DNA of 64,000 nucleotides from Lunularia cruciata. Lineage: Eukaryota; Streptophyta; Marchantiopsida; Lunulariales; Lunulariaceae. Location: positions 55,495,001 through 55,559,000 of the forward strand of contig OX419758.1 of the NCBI GenBank assembly GCA_948567375.1. The letters are read 5' to 3'. The position numbers and the translations under genes are program-made. Positions 46,740 to 57,371 of the stretch are shown one piece after another; the stretch's first letter is position 1, and each line of letters opens with the position of its first letter. The notes under the pieces were generated by a model, which saw nothing but the letters and a program-made list of their open reading frames with translations, did no database searches and was not told where the DNA came from.

Positions 46740-49137
46740 AGACCAAACAAAGTTAAAACCAGAAGTCATCTGCCCCTAAGTTTCTAGAATTACTTCAAAT
46801 TGTGCAAGATTTATGTGCTGTACTTCTATGTCTTCCTTTTCTTTTCTCTGGTTCGAGGCACGTCTGAACCCTCCATGTTCGTCTATCTAGACCACATAAC
46901 TGAAATGCCATTCGACTCTCACCTCTAGCTGACAAGATATTCCAGCGATCAGAACATTTCCAGACTTAAATGAGCTCCACGAAGCAAGAGAGGATTATTG
47001 GATAGAACTGATGGATTCGTTGGTAAAAGAGGCATCTTGACAGTGTGGTCATCCCTTGAAAATTGATGAACATGCTTCTGGAAAGTTATTGAAAAATCAA
47101 GCATGATTAAAAGCCTCTGAACCACTGGCTTTTGATTTGAGAAACAGTATTAAATTTCGAATTGCGGTCAGACTGGACTCCATAACCAATGAATATTGGT
47201 GAGAACGAACTGACATTCTTTTGCTCCAAAGAGAAGGGGGGAACAAGGAAATATAGTGAGGGAACTCCATAGAGGGATCCACCACTTTTGAAGTTGAGCT
47301 CTGTATTAACTTCAGTCTGCAGCATATTAAGATTGCCCTGGTGAGGTGTGAATAGTTTGAACTGGCTAATAAACCTCACTCTATTGCTCTGGAGGATGAA
47401 TAAGTTTGATTTTCAAGTCTAGTTTGTTGTAGGCAGAGATCACACGCGCACGTGTGAAAAATATGGGTAATGAATGACTTACCACACAGTTAACAAAAGT
47501 TACACACTGGATGGATGTCATCGCAGGAAAAACCTTTTGACGCATTTCCAGCAAGAAGCTTGGCCAATTTTGGCCAGGGTCCAATCCATGGGGATCGGAT
47601 CAAATGTGGGTTCATGAAGAGAGAATGCCATTAATCATTTGCGGTTCATTCCGACTGTAGGAAATTGTTAGATGAAAGCAACAGAAACTTAGTTATCCCT
47701 GTGAAAGGAGGAGTCCTGTCGTCACGGTGCATCAATCTGCTCAACGAGTGACTGGTTGCGATTTTATGTTCCTGAGGCAGAAAAGAATTAGTACACCAAA
47801 AGTTCATTATCATCCAGCATGTGTTTAGGCTCTCTAAAGTGACCCGCGCGTGGGATGGGAAAACCCCATAAAGCATACAAGAAAAATTACTGAGGGCTAA
47901 AAATCGGCTACGCCTCGATCATGGTTTAGGCTCAACGTTGTGTTGCGGTGCGTAGAGTTGCGGCAAGACCCTTTTCAGATTCCGAAAAGGTGATGTATGC
48001 GACAGTAGTCAAAAAGAGCACTAACTTTCCGGCAGGATTGAAGGGATAATGTTAACCATCGTAGGCTTTTGCTCAACTGTATGGATTGAGGAGAAAGCTA
48101 GTTGCTTAACGTGTGGCGTTTGAATGAATAGGGTTCAAACTTCCAAGTCATCCGTACACATCGAGACAATGCCAGGGAATCACCGGCGAAGCAAGTGCAA
48201 TCGGACTTTTGGGTTATGTGATTCTCCATACTTTAAAGGTTACAACTTGCCTTTGCTAGTCGGGGTGATTGGGGGACAATGCCATTTGCCACATGTAAAT
48301 TGTCTTCTTGAGCATCCGGGAAGTGAAGGCAACCAACAGTTCTCGAGCTCTTGGTTACATGTACTCTTCACATTAACTTATATCGTTGTCCTTCTTGGGA
48401 TCTTCAAGTCCTTTCAGCACGTAACGTCATGCATGACATGGCGAGTGCACTAGTAAAAGAACCAGAACGACGAATTAAATGAACAACACTTTGGATATGT
48501 CCACAATGGAAGTTGCTACAAAGTGTAAAGAACTGCAAAGAAGAAGACAGCATCCCGAAATTCAGTTTGTCACGTCCCTGTCTAGTATAACATTCTAGAA
48601 GCAGTTTCAGGAGGGTTTGACTCCTGTCTCATAACCATTCAAAAGTTTGTGGATCCGCCCGGCTTCTTATGGCCAAACGCAGATTTCAATGAAGTCAATT
48701 TCAGGACGAAGGGAGCTTGGAACTCGAACCTCGTCATGAAGTCACTACACATTGCAACTTTCTCTTGCCTTCCGGAAGAATTAGCCGATTCAAACCTACG
48801 GTGCTGACTGTTAACCCGTAGTACTGGTAGATGAAATTCAATCAGATCATAAATTCATCCAATTTGTGTCTATATTTGAGAACTAGGAGAGGAATAGGGA
48901 ACTCACAATAGTATACTAGGGGGTTCCAATAATAGATTTATGAGTACCCTTAAATATTAATGTTTCGATTGAAGGGATTACTAGAGACATGTTATGCGGT
49001 TAGATCTAACCGTCAAGGACTCACCTTTGAAGGGCTCCGTAGCATTTTACAGTTATAGTTAGAGGATCTTTACTAGAAAGATATCAAACCCCGAGGAACA
49101 TGCACTACCTCACTATACTCTTTTATATAGTAGAGAA
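46740..49137. other. No recognisable gene
   Basis: Short frames only, apart from one degraded LINE-tail copy at 47841-47890. No other repeat or RNA gene was recognised. Confidence 0.4.
47841..47890 (-). mobile_element. Strongly degraded LINE-tail copy
   Basis: CGCGCGTGGGATGGGAAAAC followed by CCCATAAAGCATACAAGAAA keeps the stem GATGGG...CCCAT and the trailing ACAAG of the minus-oriented family. Ends are unclear. Confidence 0.5.
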
Positions 49138-51245
49138 TGCAAACCTTGTATATTAACAAGAAGGATGGATGACCTCATCAAGACATAGGGGTAAAATGGG
49201 GCTAAGCCCCAAAAGCAACAGGAAGAGGAATTGGCACTACAGCACCTAAGATATTTGAGTTATGCAAGTTGTATAGTATGAAACAATTGGAGAATCCAAA
49301 GAAGTATCCCGAGTGTGATTGCTCTATTATGGATTGCATCAACCAATGTTCTCTCTAGAGAACACTCCACACATGTTGTCTAAACATTGCTATAAAATAT
49401 GAGAGAGAAAGTGATATTCCTAACTTCTAGAATGATATGCTCTTATACACTCCGTGGAAAATGTGTCAAACTCCACATCCATCACTCCATATAACTCCAA
49501 GGCTAGAGGAACAAAGAGAGGACCTCGCTGCATACCCCTATACTTGGAGACCTTGCCTGTTGCCACTCCACTAGCCACCCATCCTAGAGGATGTGTGATC
49601 ACTCATCCAACACTACATCACATGTAATGTTCATAACCACAGTATTTGTTACTATCACCTTATCATCTCAGACCAAGTACAAGTCTACTTCAACTCATGT
49701 GATCTGCAAAGCATACCAACACTCCCTCCATGCAAGGTGTACACTCTCTCATGCTATGGTAAACACTATATCCTTAATAGCATCGTGGATAGTGACCTCC
49801 GTCCTCCAAACAGACATAGTGTCATATGGACCACTATTGCATCTAGTGTAGAATCACACTCACAAGTGAGTAATGAAGATGCAGATGGGTAGACCAAACC
49901 TAGGTGGAACCTCATAGTTGTAGAGAAAGTAATTGGTGCAAGTCGTAATGCCTTAATGCATGGTCAAGCTAGGATCCAAGAGTTGGCAACCTTGCCAAAG
50001 CAAAAGCAAAGATGCACTCTAGTAGCACAAGGAATGGATGAGTCAACTAAGAGAGAATCTAATGTATGTTGAAATTATTGATCTATTAATGAATATTGCA
50101 AGCTTGTGTTGCAATCTGATGGTTGGGAAGCAAAGGATGGAAGGTCCCTCTTGTGCCGGTGGAGATATACCATCTCTTGTGTGCCTCAATAACCGGTGGA
50201 GAGAAAAAAGTACCTCCTCTACCTTGCCACATATGTCTCTAAGATTAGCCTATCATTAACCACAAAATAGAAGGAAAGTAGAGTTGTTGAGAGAGCATAA
50301 CTGCCCAAAAATGCTATAGATGTCATATCCTACGTAGATAACAATCATACCCCTCCACACAAGATTGGTAGAGATCTCTATCTCGGGCCAAATCCTCTAT
50401 CACAAAATCAAGTGTCCTTGGTCCAATGATATCACCAAAGACACCCATAATCCTCCTATCAAATGCTCTCAAACATGAGAAAAAGGTCACAAAAGGAGGA
50501 ACCATGCAAAGAAGGTCGGTCTCCTTGCAATACCAAAGGAGAATATCCCAAATGCCACATGTGAATCTCCCTAGTGGAGAGAGGTCATCCACATGAAGAA
50601 TCCTCTGCAAGGATTGCATTTAGGAAATGTATGACAAAATCCTTGGATCCTACTTGCACTCCAAGAATACATTGGCCATTGGTAGATGTGATACATCCCT
50701 TTGAAGCTAAAGGTGAGTAGGAATACCTAAAGGGGACAATTCTCTACACTTTGACACCTTGACTCTCAAGTCTACTCAATGGAGTTTGGTAGTTAAGTGG
50801 TCAAAGTCCTGTCTAATCTAATCTATTGGGCCTATGATGTGCATATCATCTGCTAAGGAGAGAAAAACATAACCTAGCATGGCCAAAGTAATAGATAAGA
50901 GTACTCTAAAGTGAGCCATGGCAAATAAAGGTCTCCTAAAGGATCTATGTGTCGTGTACCCAATGATAGTGACTCACTCCTATGAAAAACCATGTTTGTA
51001 ATAAAGTGAAGAAAGAGAACCATAAAAAGACCACGTGAAAGGAATAAGACTCGCAAGGATACACCGGCGTCCCTAAGCTCTCTTAAAATGAATGCACGTG
51101 AAATGCTATTATTCTTAACATCCATTTCTAGAACAACACACTTGGATCTGGATATTTAGGAGCTCTCTAATGTCTAGCCATATAGCTTCCCAACCTCCAA
51201 TATAGCAACTTCAAACTGTTATATCGAGTTATTCCATTTTACCTT
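49138..51245 (-). mobile_element. Degenerate LINE (non-LTR) retrotransposon, 5'-truncated
   Basis: On the minus strand the reverse transcriptase is recognisable: an EMDVKNNSISRAFILREL block (about 51130-51060), GTRHIDPLGD (equivalent to GTRQGDPLG, near 50960) and catalytic LADD (50845-50856). Next come FGDIIGPRTLDFVIEDLA (near 50440) and a C-terminal KVSKYRGMQRGPLFVPLALE (about 49550-49490). The frame has several stops. After the last stop at 49420 comes a 3' UTR that ends with the hairpin GGGGCTTAGCCCC (49200-49212) and a decayed version of the tail shared by the dispersed copies. No domain before the reverse transcriptase is present, so the 5' part is missing. The clade cannot be assigned from sight. 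Confidence 0.75.
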
Positions 51246-51484
51246 GTGTTTTTTCCTTATACCACTTAGATGTGGTCTTCTCATCCTCTTGTTATCACCG
51301 GGCAGTCAGCCTTCTTCTCACTATATCAAATTTGAAGAACCAAACCAAACTAACTCTACATCATATCGTGTGTCAAAAGCAGAAATAGAGCAAAGCTTGA
51401 CTGCAAGCCTGGAAGCAAACATGTACAAAAACGTTCAGGAGGTGTAGTTTGTGGAATGTAACAAGCACACATGGTCGCTCCTCC
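51246..51484. other. Spacer between the LINE and an oppositely oriented LINE copy
   Basis: No recognised content. The 67-residue frame at 51244-51447 has no known relative. Confidence 0.35.
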
Positions 51485-51492
51485 TTTTATAG

Positions 51493-51745
51493 GCAGGGTG
51501 TGTCCATTGCTCTACAAAGGACAGTGGCTGGTGCAATCCATAGGAGAGTTGATACTTCTTGGTATGTTCCATTGTTTGTAGACCATTCAATTTGCATAGC
51601 AAGGATATCTTAGGTGCAGTAGTGCAGAGTTCTCATATAGACTCTATTGGCGCCTAGCCCCATTTTACTTTTTTAGTCTCTCCCTTGTACGGGTTGATGG
51701 GGTCTTCCCATCCCCCGTGTTCTCTAAGCGGTCGCCTTTTTCTTC
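51493..51745 (+). mobile_element. Longest truncated LINE copy (253 bp) with target duplication
   Basis: Besides the tail, it carries about 150 bases matching the 3' UTR of the LINE at 49.2-49.4 kb (GGTGCAATCCATAGGAGAG, TTTGCATAGCAAGGATATCT, TAGGTGCAGTAGTGC). It ends AAGCGGTCGCCTTTTTC. The bounding direct repeats are TTTTATAG (51485-51492 and 51746-51753). This copy links the small repeats to the LINE. Confidence 0.8.
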
Positions 51746-51753
51746 TTTTATAG

Positions 51754-53107
51754 ATGATCTAAAACAATTTTCATCTATAGTAGAATTGTTGAAACGTGGG
51801 GGCTGCAAGTAACGTCTGAGTCAGCTCCCTCAAATCTGGACTACGAATAACAGTTTAAGGTTGCTAATGATCTCCTATGAGACCTAAATAGATTTCTGAG
51901 CATTCTACCGTTTGCGTGAGCTACAGTAAAAGGTGTCAAGTGCCGCATGAGCATTCAAAGCATAAGTAGGTGGAGTTGGTGAAATCTTAATTATCCGCAT
52001 GGGATTATGGTAGCTTAGTCTTCTGATCCCCTTCTCTAGTTTCACTTTCGTAAAGTCGGGCAAATATAGGGCTACACATGAACCAATCAATTCTCCCGTT
52101 CACCTTGGTAGACAGTAGTTGTCTCGTGTGTCAACGCTTTGGAGAGAGCTGAATAGGTCTCTGGATAGAGTACCATTTTTCTGCTGTAGCGGGTACTCGG
52201 ATCCTTAAAACGTGAGGTCCATGGTCTGGTCTCTGTAGCTCTATAGATCGCAAGTTGCAATCTCTAATTCCGAACGTTGCCAATGTTCATGTAGTGATTC
52301 TTGGATTTAGTAGTGTCTGCATGTCCATGCTATGATGATATCCACTGAAGTTTTCTGTTGTTGCTGGGATATTCTGCGATTACCTGCATCCTGTTAGTTC
52401 AAGTGAGTAAAAACTGTTTATTTGTGCAGGTCGGTCGTAAGCTTTGCAAAGATTGGAAATTTGGTTATTAGACGTACGACTGCATGCCTTACTCCGTCTT
52501 CTTTGCTTCAGAAAGAATCAAGAGACCTAACATGTATAACAGCCACGAAGCTATTACTTCTATGCTCCAGAGATTGCCCTGTTATCCGACTGTGAGTCAT
52601 GCACGGTAGTGCGCAATTTCCTTCAGCTTCATTCACCTCATAAGACAGCAGCCAACGAGCACCGGTTTCTGCACGAATACTTTGCTTCAAGGTCAGGCTA
52701 CTCGACCAGCAAATACTGTGACTGTCCATGACTTCAGCTCTTGTCGAATCTCATCCCGACTAGATGCACTAGGATGAACTTGAGACGAGAGGAACGATGC
52801 CCACCGACACTGCTCCCGCTGGTGAGTGCCAGGGGTGGAAAAGAAGCGGAATGTTTGTCAAACCTCCTCCCAACCGCACTGCAGCAACCTCAGTTACCAT
52901 GTCCATAATTGACGAGCTCTTGAAGTCCATAGCCGTAATCTGGTTACAACATGTCAAAGGTTTGAGTCTCCCTGAAGACATTCGCAGGAAGCAATACTTC
53001 TTGTTGTTTCATGCTCCGAGGATAAGAAGCAAGCGCGCAAGAGGAGTTAGAGAATTCAGGAGTCGATATCTAATAATGAGCAGTCTACTTTAGTAAGGAC
53101 TTTTCCC
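51754..53107. other. No recognisable gene
   Basis: Frames up to 98 residues on both strands (for example 52797-53093) overlap on opposite strands and match no known family. Confidence 0.4.
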
Positions 53108-53120
53108 TACTTTCTTCATG

Positions 53121-53212
53121 GGGCTTAACCCCATGTTACCTTTTTTTTCTCTCACGGCTTGATGGGGTCTTCCCATCCTTCGTTTTTCCTACGCGGTCGC
53201 CTTTTACCTACT
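53121..53212 (+). mobile_element. LINE-tail copy with 13-bp target duplication
   Basis: Full tail from the hairpin GGGGCTTAACCCC to GCGGTCGCCTTTTACC. It is bounded by TACTTTCTTCATG at 53108-53120 and 53213-53225, identical over 13 bases. This is the cleanest insertion in the window. Confidence 0.9.
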
Positions 53213-53752
53213 TACTTTCTTCATGAGCAAACTGTCCATCTGATGCTGAAGCTGTACGTGGGGAGAAAAGACGCCAAGACAGTAGAGACCCTGTCACCGG
53301 GAGGAGGGAAAGGACAAAATGCCCGTGTGTGAAACCCGAGACTCACCAGGGACTTGTAAGAACCATGAGTCAACGTCTGGTTGTAGGCAGGAATGATGGA
53401 GGTGTCGACGCAGTTCTGACAACAAATCATCAATGGCATGCCTGCATCCACTGCTCGAAAGGGCCCTGGTAGTTGCCGTTAATGTAGACTGATGTCAGCC
53501 CTGCACAGGCCTCTTCATTAACTGGAAGACAAATATCACTTAGCTGAATATAGGCGACTCCAGATTTGTCAACGCTTAATAAAATGTTGACAGCCAGTCA
53601 TAGGTACGGAGGACGATCCCTCGCTTCCCAGCTCCTGCTTGCTTCAAGATTGCCTCCAGTAGATCCAAATGCATTGCAAATGCAAATGTGGTATTTCATC
53701 CGACGGCTGACCTCGAAATCTGACAGGTCTGGCAGGCTGCCTTCCCCGATTA

Positions 53753-53787
53753 CACTTTGAAATGAGACTTCTGCTCATTTCAAAGTG
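53753..53787. repeat. Perfect 14-bp inverted repeat (hairpin)
   Basis: CACTTTGAAATGAG (53753-53766), loop ACTTCTG, then CTCATTTCAAAGTG (53774-53787). A partial third copy of the arm (CTTCAAAGTG) follows at about 53792-53801. Confidence 0.8.
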
Positions 53788-54098
53788 GAAGCTTCAAAGT
53801 GTCATCAAGCTTACCATCTTGGCAGCGTGATGGTTGCAGTTGGAGAAACCTATTCTTCCGTCAGATGTCAGCCGAAAACCTAAATTGTGGATGCCAGTCA
53901 GGCTAGGCAACGGTATAGGTCTGGTAGATACAGTAATCGAGGCAATTGAAGAACTAAAGGATCTGGTGGTGCTAGCAGAAATGGAAGTGCACAGTAGATT
54001 ACGTTGGTCACTTCTGTCTTGGAAAAGAAAACATAATTTGTCGTTTTTCACTAACTACATCACTGGGCTCCACCTTCTTTGCAACACAAAGCAACAAG

Positions 54099-54175
54099 AG
54101 AAGCAGAAGGACGACCGCGTAGAAAAAATGAAGGATGGGAAGACCCCATCGAGCCGTACATGGGGGAGAGATGCA
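54099..54175 (-). mobile_element. LINE-tail copy with 11-bp target duplication
   Basis: Minus orientation: GACCGCGTAGAAAAAATGAA, then GGATGGGAAGACCCCATCGA, then GCCGTACATGGGGGAGAGA. It is bounded by AAAGCAACAAG (54088-54098 and 54176-54186). The outer hairpin is absent because of 5' truncation. Confidence 0.9.
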
Positions 54176-54186
54176 AAAGCAACAAG

Positions 54187-55195
54187 CAAGGATTAGCTTT
54201 AGGACGATATTGACCTCTTTGCATGGAAGGCAAGACAATGCATTTGTTGATTTGTCTATTTGAGGGAAGTTTACTGTTGATAGGGTGGAGTACTGATTCT
54301 ACAAGCATGGGAAGGATACCTGGAGGTTTTCTAGACTCTAGAGCAGCTAGACGCCGAGAGTTTCAGAGAGAGCAAATCTGCACGATTCTCTTGCAAATTG
54401 AGTTTATCCATCTAGTTCCTTGACGAAAGACAAACGCATATGAATGGGTAATCTCTGCTCGAACTGTTCTAGATACCTGAGCAGAAGAAGTTTCACTAGT
54501 GCAGGGATTGATTCCGCAAAGGTCTTTCAGTTGCTGGTGGCCACCTAGGCTAAAGCACAATGTTGATTAAATGTCCGTTGGGACTGCCTGAAACTATTCG
54601 GCAAGACAACTGATTAGACACTGTTCGAAGCTGGATATCTCAAGTTACCGAATCCGAGTGTCTGGAATCATCACTAAAATTCTGTGAGATATCTATCTGC
54701 AACAAGAAGGGGAGAAAGCTCCTTCTATTCCGGCGAATAAAGTCCTCAGAGACAGATTGCTTTGTTCATCTTCTGATAGCACCTAATCTCGATCCAGAGT
54801 GATAGAAGTATTCATCCCAAAACAATATAGGTACATTCTGCGCCTTGAGAGAACCTATAATTCTGGGGCTCATTGCTCCTGAATAACCGTTTCTGACGTA
54901 GCCCTCTCGGAGCACGGGCGGCGGCGAATCCTGGGGATGTGCTTGAAGATGCCAGCATGCAAACCTCCCTCAGTATACAAATCGCATCAGGTTTATAGCT
55001 ATTACAGCGTTGTAAGTTCGCAATGGCACAAAAGGCGGTGAAACCGGTATTTGGCTCAATATGCAGCCTAGTAGTACATGCTGCTCTCAACCAGTGACTG
55101 CGCAATTTGTTGCAATGCTTTTCTATCCTGGAGTGAAGAGGTCGATTTAGCTAATGTTTACTATGTCTCGGGGATAGTGCCAATCTTGCGGGAGG
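54187..55195. other. No confident gene; weak ankyrin-like frame
   Basis: A minus-strand frame at 54812-55105 contains EPNTGFTAFCAIANLQRC, faintly like an ankyrin repeat (DxxGxTALHxAA). It has no continuation in frame, so it is at most a gene relic. Confidence 0.2.
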
Positions 55196-55203
55196 ATCCA
55201 CAA

Positions 55204-55289
55204 AACAAACGGCGACCGCATAGGATACCAAGAAGGATGGAAAGAACCATCAAGCCGTACAAGGAAAAGACATAGGGGGTAAGGATAGC
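55204..55289 (-). mobile_element. LINE-tail copy with 8-bp target duplication
   Basis: Minus orientation: GGCGACCGCATAGGATACC, then AAGAAGGATGGAAAGAACCA, then TCAAGCCGTACAAGG. It is bounded by ATCCACAA (55196-55203 and 55290-55297). The stem survives although its sequence changed: GATGG...CCATC in place of GATGGG...CCCATC. Confidence 0.85.
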
Positions 55290-55297
55290 ATCCACAA

Positions 55298-57256
55298 GAG
55301 ACGAAGGAGATCAAATTCGCATTGCCAGAAGGAACAGATTTGTACTACCTTTGTTCCATTCTGTTGCATTTCAGACCTTCTAGCGGGAATTACAGAGTAT
55401 GTGACTTGCAGGACTACTCCACCCCAACGACGATGAAACCGAATAATGCGATGCCTCTCCTCGAGGTATTTGTCTCGGGAGTGCAGATTTACCTCGGCAA
55501 TGAGGAACATTCTAGCGGTCATTCTATTTCTCTCCTGATGAATGCCGCTAAAGGATGAATTTTATAAAGTATCTGCATCTAGCATATTAGTAGAAATTGT
55601 TTGCGGGGAATGGTAGGGTACATGCGTGGAAACTTCTGCTCATGACACTTGCGTGCTCATAAAGCAACCACTACTGCCTGGAATAATTTATCGAGAGGGA
55701 TTCTTGTGTTTTTGAGCAGCTTGAGTTGGTGAAGCCTACCGCATAGGTCGAGGAGTGGCACCGGGGAACTCAGGAAACCATGATGCCTACGGACATGACT
55801 GCAGCCCAAGGCACACGCAAATGTCGACAATTGATCAAGCGATAGCGGTGATTTGCATTCACAAATCAGACTATATCGGACCAGATATTGCAAAATAATT
55901 TGCGCGTGGTGCTCCTCGGACTGCACGCGCAAGATACTGAGTAGTACCGAACTGAACTGAATGCACAGAAACCCAACTGCGCGTGGTTCGCGAAGGGTCT
56001 ACAATAGATCAAACTCTCCCCGTCCTGTTCAACTCTTTTCAGAGTTGAACAGGGAAAAGCTTGGATTGAAAGAGATCTGCGTGGAAGATATTCGCAGGAT
56101 AGAAATCTCCGTGCTGTGAGGAAAAACTCTGGACAGGGTGTACATTCTCACTTTCCGGAAGTTGAAAAGAGGAAAAAGAAGAAAGTAATGATGTAAAATG
56201 TCTAGATGTTCCGCATTCAAAATAGAAAGAACACAGGAATTTGTGCCGTCTGAACGGTTTAGCAGATATATTAACAACATTAGCTGGATGATGGAGGTTT
56301 GAGGTAAAAGCAAACAGTTGTACTTCATACATCTTGAACCATGTTATGTGAGTGTCAAGGATGATACAAATTGTCAAACCCCGGTAGAGCTCCTTCGATC
56401 ATACAGTAGCGCCATGACAGCCGCAGAGAAACTGCGAAATGAGTGCCGTGCTTTGCTACGAAGTACAGCAATGAACGTAGTAAGCAATTCTCAAAATGGA
56501 AGTTTGGCGGCAGAGCAGTACGAAATTATTGTTGAGCGTTGCTTAGATCTAATTATGCACTCGGAAAGCCAGCACGGCTGCTATATATCATCCTATCGTG
56601 TGGCAAGATTAACATTCTGCTCATGTTAAAGTGAGTGTCTTCCGTAAACAACACAGAATAGGTTTAGTGACACAGTTCCACGTCATTGCTGCAGATAGAA
56701 CTCTATATTGTAGATTTTCTTTACTTTTCTGGCTGTCAGGCGGGTAATGGTTTCGGAGACATCATGGTGATAGGTTAAGCGATTATGTCACGGTGAAAGG
56801 CTAAGCGACGTGCTACACGTGGAACAGACGGACAGGTGCCGAAGACATTAGAGCTGCAATGCTCGGACATCAAAAGACGAAAAGAAGGGTCAAGTGAAGA
56901 GGCAGGACTGATACATCGAAGTGAAGTAAGGACGAAGTCCTGAACAGAAGTACCGATTAAGAACAATATGGTACAATATACCGATTAGGAAGCAATGAGT
57001 ACTATGCTTTTGTGCTCGTACTCTAAGCTGCGAGAAATGGTAAGATGGGGGGACTGTCGCTTTATTCGTGTAATTAAAGAATAGTGCAATTTGGTCAGGG
57101 GTCTTTTCACCGCTGACCATCAACGGCGTGTCGGCATTTTGAATGTGAATCCATGGGGATTATTCCTCTGAACTGGAAGTGGTATCTACCGTGCAAGTAA
57201 CTTATGCTACTTCTCTTGCTGGCGTCGGCTCTTGCTGAATAAGTCGTAATTGGCCA
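55298..57256. other. No recognisable gene
   Basis: Several frames of 70-110 residues on both strands (for example 56318-56629 + and 55657-55932 -), none assignable. A 13-bp hairpin lies at 56024-56053. Confidence 0.35.
56024..56053. repeat. Perfect 13-bp hairpin
   Basis: CCTGTTCAACTCT, loop TTTC, AGAGTTGAACAGG. It is isolated, with no flanking duplication seen. Confidence 0.75.
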
Positions 57257-57302
57257 ATTCCCTACTGGCCCAGTAATTAATTGTACAGGGCCAGTAGGGA
57301 AA
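57257..57302. repeat. Inverted repeat just beyond the GPAT stop
   Basis: TTCCCTACTGGCC (57258-57270) pairs with GGCCAGTAGGGAA (57289-57301), and one further flanking C-G pair extends the stem to 14. It lies 70 bases downstream of the GPAT stop, within its likely 3' UTR, so it would form a stem-loop in the transcript. Confidence 0.7.
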
Positions 57303-57371
57303 AAAGTTCAGGAACTACCAAGACTTCCATCAATACTGTGGACGAGGATGTGGTATGGCTCCCAATTATGT

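Noticed and set aside
54812-56629. Ankyrin-like fragments (54812-55105 on the minus strand, 56318-56629 on the plus strand)
   Set aside because: The resemblance is limited to one repeat-like stretch on each, on opposite strands, without in-frame continuation. Not enough to call a gene.
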